Positions 46,555 through 57,500 of a stretch of DNA of 64,000 nt are shown one piece after another. A program made the position numbers and the translations under genes. This DNA is from Owenia fusiformis (Eukaryota > Annelida > Polychaeta > Sabellida > Oweniidae), in NCBI GenBank assembly GCA_903813345.2, contig CAIIXF020000007.1, positions 9,183,730 to 9,247,729 of the forward strand. The letters are read 5' to 3'. The notes beneath the pieces were generated by a model. The model was not told the DNA's origin and did no database searches. It worked only from the letters and a program-made list of their open reading frames with translations. Every line of letters starts with the position of its first letter. Within the stretch, counting starts at the first letter, position 1.

Positions 46555-48340
46555 TAAAGCTTAAAGAGAGAACCAGATCTACCAGGCAGGCAAACATAAA
46601 AATTGTTTATACATATCGGGAATCTTTTGGGAGATATTGTATTTGAGATTGTAAGGAATAGATTGCTTGTAACTTTGTTATCCCTATAGATCCGATTCTA
46701 AGGCCTTTTTGAATTTTTGGGTTAGCACTACAAGGCCTGATCCAGAAGTTCTGATAAAAATGCTCTAACCTAAACATTTATCATTCGTTTTCCATAATAT
46801 TTTTAGAGTAACTGGGTCATTTAATATTCTCATGAGATATAATAAATGTAGATGCTAGTAATGAACATTTCTGAAGTTATGGTTGCTATGGTAACCTCAA
46901 TAACGCTATAGCGGGACAGAGTAAAATTTGTGAAGTTTAAAATTTGGTTTCTTTTAAACAAATGATCAAAAAACCATTACAAGGTTACACAATTTTACAA
47001 ATGTCTGTTTTAATGGTAACTGATGTTAGTGTTCTCTTCTCACAAGTGTGAAATCATTATAAATCCTGTTTGATACAGCAAACATGAAAGCTTTATGATA
47101 CATTAGACAAGACATGAGACTCTAAGCTTTCAGTTCATCTATGTAAAGCAATTCATTTAAGCGACCGAAACAGAGCCAACGATTAAAAATGTTTGACTAG
47201 GACACCACACCATGTCACAAATCCGACATGATTAACAATATTATCAGCAACAAGTTAAATGTTTAGGTATCAGGAGAGAAGGTATTAGGACATTCTCCAT
47301 ACTAAGATAATGATAATGCCCCTCATGGCCTTTGTTGTGTTTGGACTTTGGACCGGCCCTAAAGTGAGGGATCCGACTGTCTCATATTTTAGAACATTTG
47401 TTGAAATTAAAAATGCTGTTGGAACAAGGAGTGTACAAACAGTGGGTGGATAGATACCAGGGTGTATTAATGTAGTTTATTAATGCAGGAGGACATTATT
47501 TTGAGTATCTTGGTTAAGTTTTGTCTCAAATAGGATAGCACAGTTGGATTTAGTTTTTCAGATTTTCAAAATGAATTATGACGTCAATTTGAGCTCAAAT
47601 CCTGGACCAAGTGCCTCAATCGGGTAGGAAAATTGTGATTACAGAAAGTTCCATCAATTAATCATTCTGAATATTCTCTGCTGTATAGGCATATGAATCA
47701 TGTAAATTGTTGAAAAATGTTAAGTGCTTTCCTCTTAAGAAAAATATTTTTATCAGAACCTCTGGATCGGCTTTTGTAAATGTATTTACATTTGAATCCT
47801 CATCGAGGTTATTTATAAAAGCTATGATAGACACAATTTATTACACAAATATAACATATCTCGGAACTAGTTTGAACAAATGGCTGCTTTTGAAAATGAC
47901 TAGATATATCCATTTTAATGTACATATACATGGTCCATTGGATTCGCTTACAGTAGCTATCGTCTATTGGTAACACCGAATCAAGGTCGGTTTTGGTCCA
48001 ACCAATATTATACAATAATCTTAGAACAAACTGTCTAACATTCATGATCAGTACTATTCTGTACTAATGAATAATAAGGCATCCTCGTTACGTCGTGTCT
48101 GGCTTTTACAACACGACGTGTCAGCTATCCTTTATTAAATATGACAGATATCGTTTCACCCATTTACAACTATATCTGGCTCCAGCACATCATTTTAGCC
48201 GCAGTGTTCCTCACTGTGAACTACTGATGTACTACAGATCCGTGTTGACATGACTTTCGGTGGGTTTTGGGACCTGGAAATATACTTTATTGCTCAACAG
48301 CGTTCATATGCTAACGAAGGAGCATTATGAAAGAAAAATA

Positions 48341-48346
48341 TTTATT
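48341..48346 (-). terminator. Candidate polyadenylation signal, calcitonin-receptor-like gene
   Basis: AATAAA on the minus strand about 60 nt after the stop codon. Confidence 0.45.
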
Positions 48347-48404
48347 TAATAATTATTTATCTTTAATATTGGAATTTCAGCTGCGTAAATGTACATGGAT
48401 CGTG

Positions 48405-48578
48405 TTAATCGATCCAAATGTACAGGTTACTGAATGGAAAAGATGACCTGATTCTTGAGTTTTGTACCTCGCCTGATGTGATCTGCGTGGAGTATAATGT
48501 CCCCCGTCTACTACTTCCTCTTCTTCCCCCTCGCATTAGCTTATGTTGGCCCCACTTCCGTTTCATAATAGCAATTAC
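48405..48578 (-). CDS. CALCR-like exon: helix 8 and C-tail, stop
   Basis: 174 nt to TAA, acceptor ATTGTAATCAG. It encodes VIAIMKRKWGQHK, typical of helix 8, and a tail with RRGSSRRG and further Ser residues. Confidence 0.88.
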   Translation of the reverse strand, partial: VIAIMKRKWGQHKLMRGGRRGSSRRGTLYSTQITSGEVQNSRIRSSFPFSNLYIWID

Positions 48579-51500
48579 CTGATTACAATGAGAAAATACT
48601 TTATGACTCGTCACACTTGTGCATTCTTCGAATTCCACTTATTTTATATTTATGTTTAACTGCGATATATTTCAAAATAATGAAAAAATAAGTAATGAGT
48701 TAAAACTAGATTCAACATGCTAAACAAAGATATAACATGGTCATGCGCAGAAGTATACCAAAGCTGAGGGTACAACAAGACTTTACCAATCGTCCAACAG
48801 ACTAAAAGGACGAAAACAAGAGTGTTACGCTGATTTGATTCGAACAAAGGCGACTTTGCTACTTTTCGAAACGATGGTAAGTTCTTGATCTGGGAGATGC
48901 ATATCCATACTAAATTGTGACTTTTATTAACATTTTTTCTATGCCATTTTACTTATTACAATCGTAAACGTCACTACCAACGTCATTGCGCCCTAGTATT
49001 AAGCATATATAAATCTACCAATAAATCGATATAAATGATAAAACTACCATCAAATAAAATCGAATCTTTCACCACTAAAAATACAGAAGGTGTCTGATTA
49101 AAATGATAAGACACACTACTTTACTAACAAAATGTTGCACAACAGATATATTATTCTTACTAGCAAAATAAAGATGGCGGAAATTGTTAGACTGTTGTTA
49201 CATTGTTTAATTGGTATAGCCTTGATGTATTATTTACTGCTCTACGGACCATGTTCATTCTCATAAAATGACTATGTATTCTCTCCGTTACCTCTCCATT
49301 GAAGAAGCAGTAGATACACGCCACGAATAAGCCCTGAAAGTAAATGTTCTATGTATCATTACTAAGCGAAGAATGCTATATATATGCAAGGAATACAAAA
49401 GTACATGTATAATGCACAGTAAAGCGTATCCATGTTTTAAAGATGTAACTATTCTTAATAGGTAAGTTGGATGTAATATAATATATTAACCTGAATTAAT
49501 CAATTAAGGTAAATTCAATACTGAGATACATATATTCAATTTTACTCAAACCAACACATCTGTAGGAACATTTCTGAGCGTATGGTGTAAAAACTCAAAC
49601 TTATATCTATTTGATAATCTTAATTGTTGGTCTTCAATGAACATGGTTACGATTTTATTTTTTTGTACATAATTTACCTGAAATGACGTGACGAATGCTG
49701 AAATAATGGAATATATTTGGAGTCCTCTCTCATCTGTATCTGGACGGTATAGAATGAATAGGTACTGGAGACCAAGTAGTGGAACCAGAATCAGGATCGC
49801 TCGAGTGGCCTTCCTGCAACATCAGTTATACTTCATAAAATTGTAACAGTTCTGTTTTCGAATTCATTTAGGATCTATTCATGCATAGCGTGTGATCATC
49901 TACTTATTTTGAGTGAACATTCGGAGGGAAGATTGGAGTAATTTTAAACAGTGCATGTGTTCATTTGACGAATGACGCATCAATATCATTCGAATTATCA
50001 GGAACACAAAATTTCGGAAGATCATAGACCATATTCAATAAAAAGGGCATAAACTTATTCCCCCATCCTTCATTCAAAGGGTTTTGAAAATAAGTGAAAT
50101 ACCCTTGGACAACTGATGTTATTCCGCGATTGTTACATATTTTCGGAGATGTATACGGACACGAAACGTGGATGGTGTTCGCACCAAGAATATGTTATAT
50201 ATAAATATTATATTTGCCTGTATTTTCCTATAGATATATTACAAAGAATGATTAACATTGATACTACAGAATCACAAATCATAAATCACTTAAAATACCT
50301 TATGTATTTCAAATAAAATGTGAACATATATTCCAAGGGATATTACGTACTAACAAGGAACAATGTAGTTATTCTATTCATCAGAATACACGCTACAATA
50401 TCACTAACGCAATATTTTACAAAACGTCTTGCAACTAAACTAAACAAACAATACGTAACCATAAATTATATATGAATAAACGGAATATCTCATTTTCTTT
50501 AATATTGTATCATCCAATGTCGTTTTGAGTAATTTATTTGTTATAATGACTATACCTGGTGCTGACCCCAATAAAACTTTGTTTTGGTGTATGTATTAGT
50601 GGCGCACTGTTTTGGGAATGTATTGTTGAACCATTCATTGGTGTGGCAGTATACGCACTGTTTTCAATAATGGGGTTGCTACAATGTAATACAATTATAC
50701 AATAAGTAATGGACAATAAGTAATGCCATAAGCACGATTTGTACAGCTTAGATATATTAGCAATAACATTAGGTTAGATTTCAACCTTAAATATAAAGAA
50801 AATACTAAGTAGAATCTTCTATATTTACTGCAAGAAATGGCATTTAGGTTTCCCGCGACCAATAATTACATCACAGAAACTCACGTACTACATTTTATCC
50901 AATTTGTCCTTTATTTTATTTTTGTCATTTTTGAAAATAATCATACTGTATAAATATTGCATTTCGCATTTGGTTGTCTGGCCATTATTAGGTAAACAAA
51001 CAAAAGGTCTATTCATATTTTATCCTAAACACTAAAACTAGAACTTCTGGATCTAGAAGGCCATTGCCTCTCGAGATGTTCTCTTTATAAGTAATATAAG
51101 TTAAATTTATCATCGTGACAAACATATAATCAAAAATAACTAAATTGAAGAATGAACTTTACATATCCGCAATACGTTATAAAATCGCATGATCTTTCAA
51201 ACAGCACAAGTTTCATTTTAAAACAAATTATAGCCCAAATGAATGATGCATTGGTTCAAAAGGATTCAGAATGTGTTAGATAGTAAGTTTGTTGAAGTTC
51301 CTACTACTTTCCTACTACTTAAAACCGAGAATTTTCGCTATTAATGGATGATTGAATGGTACATACGAGATTGCTGAAACATTCAACGAAGTTGGCATAT
51401 AAAAAGCATCAATCACTTATTGGTCACCCCTCGTTATGATCAACTTATTACATTTTGACATTGAAAATAAACCATTAAACATACCAATCCAACAGTACAA

Positions 51501-54500
51501 TAGACAGGAAGACATCAACTTCTAAATATATATTTTATGTAATTTTTAGTGTGATTTAATAACGCAGATGCGAATAGCTAGGTAGTTACCAGTTTTACCA
51601 CCAGGTGTCTAGTTCGGGTCATATAACATGGCATATATATATATTAAAAAGTTCCCTTAAACTTGAATAATCATCAGTTTTAGTGGATCAATTTTCATGT
51701 TACCATTATGTATCTGAAACGTATACCAATGTAATTATGTTTAGTAAAACAAAATATTATCCGTCCAGAAAGATGATATTTCACATTATGCGGATTCTCC
51801 CCGAGCTAAAATTCACATTTTCAAAGAAAATTAAATAAATTTTATATGTCATGTTTGCAAAAATGACCAGATAATTTCTTGAAATTGTTTCCTCAGTAGG
51901 CAGAAATGCCGAAACACGGATGCAATATTAAACTTTGAAGCAAGCACTCAAAAGAGAAATGATAGATAGAATATCAAAATGTACTGTAGTTCTAGAAGAT
52001 TATACTTCAATGTTACAGATGTGCAGTATAGCGCAGTCAGATGTCCAGAAATGAGCCCTTTATAGTTCATCTTTTTCAGGAAAGCAAAAAACTTTGCACA
52101 ATTTTAGAAACACTTGATCTGAGTGGAAAATGATTTCGGGGCAAGTGATCCGGGGTGGTCTTTATGGATTTTTTAGTCTCTGACTCCCACGCCTATCAGG
52201 CGGGGAGGGGGTACATTATAAGAAATAAATAAAAATGGTTTTGAAGTAATTTTTTTTAAATGACTTCATTTGGTGATTGCTTTGAGCCTTGAAATTGAGA
52301 CAAACCGATTGTAGAAGTGGTGTTTAGTGAGGAAAATACATTTTGACCCAATTATCTAGCGTGAATTCATCTTTTAAAGGGTCAAATATGGGACATCAAG
52401 TAATGTATTTCAAGAATGTGATGTATGATCATCCTGGAAAAATTCATACTTAAAGGGGTATAGGTGTCTATCACAAATATCAAATATGACTTGGGTAGCT
52501 CATCTATTTTTTGAGACTTGATACAGCGGGTATATAGGACTACCTTGACTAAGCATGCATACACAGACATATATAATCCCCTTAATTAAGACATATCTAC
52601 TCTTTAGCCCGGACAGGTATCACAACGATGAAGAGATTTAGATCCTCTTTAGTGAAAGAATCGTAAAGAAATTTTTCACACTACGCGCCTGTCACGACCC
52701 CATTAGTCATCAAAATGTGACATACCGACCGGGCCGGTGGTCAGTTTCGTGAGAAGGTAACAGACGTCATCACTATTCCACAACTAGTTATTTTGACCGA
52801 AAGTAATTGTTACAAATGGATGAACTTCATGGATGAGTTTTTAGTTTTCTCGATTCAAAACTACTTATAGGTCAAGTTGCAGAACATGATTATAATCTGG
52901 CAAAAAGTTAGACATTATAGTCTATCTAGCCTTAAATATGCCTTCAGATTTGGATAGCGTTTTTATATGAATCTGCAATTAATACATTTAGCCTCTCGTT
53001 TTTGCTACACTGACGTAAGTCCACGTCAGCAAAAGACTATACTGTAGTCTCGGTTTGGAGAACGAAGTTCATCAGTCTACTACACCTTACGCCTGCTTTG
53101 GACAGTTCGATATTTTACATATCGTAGATTTAAATGTCCTCTTTTGAATATTCATAATTTGCACATTACATATGTATAAGCAAAAAATGCTTCGGACACT
53201 TTTGATATATTTATATATTGTAGATTAAAATGTCCTATTTTGAATATTTATAATTTAATTTTTAATTTGAGTGTTATTTCTATATTTTTCATAAAAAAGA
53301 TTATTAGCCCGGTAAACTGTTCTCCATACCAAGACATGTCCTTTGGCAATATAATGGATTTTCGTCAATGTAACAAATGTTAAGGACTGAATATATAAAT
53401 TGCATTTTCATTTACACACCAAATTTTACGATTATAAAATATTTTAGCATTACGACTGTAAAGTGTCCAACATTTACTTGCAGAAGGATATTCTTATCAA
53501 CATTAAACAGGCAATGCGCCTATTTTTGAAGGAAAAAGGACAAAATATTATTTGAGACATGTCACTCATACAGTCAATCAAATATGATAGAAACTTTAAT
53601 TTGGGATAATACTGAAGTGGAAAAAAAATTACTTACATAGAAAACGGCATTTGAAGTTCAGAGATTGAAAAAAGTGAATTACCACTTTTCACAAAGTGTA
53701 TGTTTTAAATAACCCTTGGATTAAAAGATGGCGTATGCTTGAAAATCCTATCAAAAATGAATGGAAAATTAATGCAAACAACAATGCCATCTTTCTATGG
53801 CATTGCTAAAAACTTGACACATATAAATTGATAGATCAAAAATATTTTTTCATGATCTAGTGTAAACTCTGATATGGTCTGTTTGAGCTGTTTTTGGTGT
53901 CAAATGAAAGATCAGGTACTTATTTATCCATTGGAAATACTATGAAGATCAAAAGTGAGACTTTATTTATGCACTTTGTCCCTTTTAATAAGCGCATAGC
54001 GATAACATGACAATAAAAAAGTATTAGGTGAAATACCAAAAAAAAATTAAAAGCTATAGTTTTAAACTACATGTACGTACACCAACTTTTTAGTCATATG
54101 GTGCCGGTGGTCCGGCAGTGGTCCCGATTAATAAAATAATATAACCCCGGATTGTATCATCCATTCTCTTTAATGATAGCTCTTAGTCATTTGGTTGGGA
54201 TGCTGATAAAGCAGTATCAATGAAATGTTGGCTAAGTTTCTTCCGGCGTGTCTTTATTGCGGTTCTAGGTGGCCACCATCAGTTTGGAAACATTATATGC
54301 AAATAATTTTTATTTCTCATGACACAACACACGTGAAATTGAGATGCAAGTGACATCTTTTATTCAAGTGAGAGTGTGCAATTCCTAATGCATGGCTAAG
54401 ATTTTCATTTGGTATGCAGATTTTGGTTTGGAGATAAAAGTTTAAGAAATTATAGCATTCCTAAAAAAGGTGGCGTTATTGCCGACTCTATAAAACATTG

Positions 54501-57500
54501 AAATTGAAATCCCCATTTGAAAGGTGATGAGAAAAAGTGCACCATCAAGGTGAGTGATGTGTCACGGCTATTTAACTAAAGTATCAGTTGTAAGCAAATG
54601 TTGAGATCAAGGTTAATGACATCCAGACTTTATTACTTTTTATTGTTTTACCTTGTTTGGTTAGTATCGGGCGAGTTAACTGCTCGTAGCTTGGTGATCA
54701 ACACTCTGATGATGCTTATAAGGAATACACTATTAATCTGAAATAACAGTTAAAATGAACAGATGTTAGTAAATTATTTACCAGTTTATCGAGTGTTAGT
54801 AGAAATAATATCAACAAATAATAGTATAACTCATCAAGATCATATTCCTAATAGAACCTCGTGGTTAAATAGTGATGGTTACGTCTAGTTGCCATCAAGA
54901 ATGACGTCATTTACCCCCAGAGTTCCAAACTAGTACTCATCAAAGAGTAGGACTTTAGTGTTATTAAATACATTATTATCACAGGTTAATATCGCCTGAT
55001 TTTGTCAACGACTAAGATCAACCCTAGATCTCTTTACAAGAACTTTCGAGACGTCCACACAATGTATTCTTAACTGCTTATTTCGCAAACAAAATGAGCC
55101 AGCATGTGCATTGACAATGTCAATCATGCTTCTACACAATGGAAGCCCTGATGATCAAACAAAAAAAGGTTACTGAAAAGTAAGGAACTTGGTTTAATCT
55201 GGGTACGTTGCCCTGAGAAGGTTATGTCAGCACTCTTTTGATCTTTAAATTTCATTTTCATCCTCCGAACGCAGGGTTCTAGACGTGGACAAAGGAGGTG
55301 CGAGTTCTGGAGGCCTGTGTTCGGAGGATGCTGAAAAGCCACAAACGTCTTGAAGTTGAAATGATTGTTTATACCGATTCTTGAGAAAGAAATCAACCAT
55401 GTTCATCTCAGGAATAATGGTGTTACTGTTTAGTGATTCGACAAGAAAAATTTTACATTGTCCAAGACACGTTTTCTTAAGGATATCTGTAAAATTCCTT
55501 CTTGTACAATATATACATAGAATTACACGATATAGCCATTTTGAGCCATCGAGATATTTCATATGACTAAAGGAACTGGTTTAACAGTATGCGATATACA
55601 TGTAGCATTTACTTACCAGTATTGAGGCAATACACGTCCCGGCATTGATATACATAAGTTCACTTTCATCAGTCCAACATCTAAAAACGAATGCTGGATA
55701 AATTCACACATTCAGAAATTTCAAACATGAATAACGTTTTAAACATTCCATTTTGGTAAGGTCAGTGTAAATGGTTAACGGTTAAGCTAAATGGTATTAT
55801 TGAAGGGCCAATTGTGCAGGACACAATATACAGTACATGTATATATAGTTCATGAACATACAATAAAAAATACAACATAATAATACGTGATTACAAGGTT
55901 TTACCAACTGATTTGACTGAAATCTTACTATCAGGAAACATGTTGATACACTCCCCTCCATAAGTTTGGCAACCTTTTTTCTCCATTGAACTATACGTGT
56001 TAAAGCCTCTTTACGTTTGAATTTTTATTTCCTTAACCGGCGATGAAATAACTTATAATATTGATGAAAACGTAACTTGACTTTATTTCCAATACCTCTA
56101 AATTTTCTCAATTTTTTTCCTCAATTACAATAGGTCGAAAATTGATGATAAATTTGATGAATTTTTGAAAATCGTCATTCCCATGTAATCCAATGGGAAA
56201 TGGAGGGTTCGGGGCAAATCAGAAATCAGGATATCTTTTCAGTAATAGATTCAGCAAAAAATATTTTTATATAGAAAATTGAATTGTCTAACTTTTTTGA
56301 ACACTATGTGTTAGTTTATTTGATGAATATTAAAGTTACAGCGCTTCAAAGTCATTTTTGAAAAGAATTTTTCGCCTCCTGTGTTATTTCAATAGGAGAG
56401 GTTTTTTGAAAAACAATTTTGACTTTAAAGCCCTATAACTTTGTTGAACCTGAAGAAACATATCAATTTTTGTTACATAAAGTTACCAAATTCAATTACC
56501 TGCCTAACTCGTATTTTTTGCAAGGACTCGGATGGATGGATATTCTGTCATATGACTTGCAGCAAACTTACCATTTCCCATTGGTTAACATGGGAATGTC
56601 GATTTTCAAAAATTCATCAAAGTCATCATCAATTTTCGACCTACTGTAATTGAGGAAAAAAATTGAGAAAATTTGGAAGTATTGGAATTAAAGTCAAATA
56701 ACGTTTCCATCAATAGTATAAGTATTTTCATCGCAGGTTAAGTAAATACAAATTCAAAGGTAAAGAGGCTTTAACACGTAGTTCAATGGGGGAAAAAAGG
56801 TTGCCAAACTTATGGAGGGGAGTGTATATGTTAATACATTATCCTCTAACTAGTAATATATCCAATGATATAAGTCGAATAACAATCGCTTTATTTGATT
56901 GAATAAAACTTTCGAAGAATTGTTCAGTAAAGTTCAACTATCTTGCATTAGTCTATTTTTACGATAGGATGATTAATTGGCTGGAACCAGCAGGAATCAA
57001 TAGAGACGAAGGGACCGTTCTATTTATAGCTTGTCATTAATCGAGTATATTGATGCAAAAGCAATATCAGTTGAAGTAAATGTGTTTATAGTTAAAGTGA
57101 CAATCCTAGATTTTTCTGCTCGAGATTAATACCATGATACGTACCTTTGTGATTCAGTTGGATGTGTTGAACGAATGATTGTGTAGATAGTTGTATTTAT
57201 GATTGACAATCCTAAAACACATGAAATCAGAGCGTCATTTACAGAAGTAAAGACGCCAAGTTTGAGATGATTTAATTGTTCTTTTAATATAAATTTATTC
57301 ATTCATGGTCACAACGATTAAATGAGAATATTTATGGAGTTTTTGTCTATGTCCTCTAATTTAGGAGGTGATGATACTACGGTCGGAGATGATCATATTT
57401 TTTATTTTGGTCATCACATATCTTTTACAAGAATGATAGTATGTACGGAAGAAATCCAAGGCAAGGAATTCACATGCAAAATGTCACCACCTGCCGCTTA

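Larger units (their letters stand above)
39626..48404. other. Convergent intergenic region
   Basis: About 8.8 kb between the two receptor stop codons. It contains both 3' UTRs and small TIR elements (41728-42432, 42779-43028, 46231-46554), a hairpin at 43036-43146, and a solo arm at about 40330-40441. No convincing gene; the short ORFs at 39659, 40977 and 47707 have no recognisable domain. Confidence 0.7.

Noticed and set aside
55124-55562. Minus-strand ORFs of 90 and 105 codons between CALCR-like exons
   Set aside because: They lie between the ECL2 and TM5 exons, whose phases join directly; no receptor motif is present.
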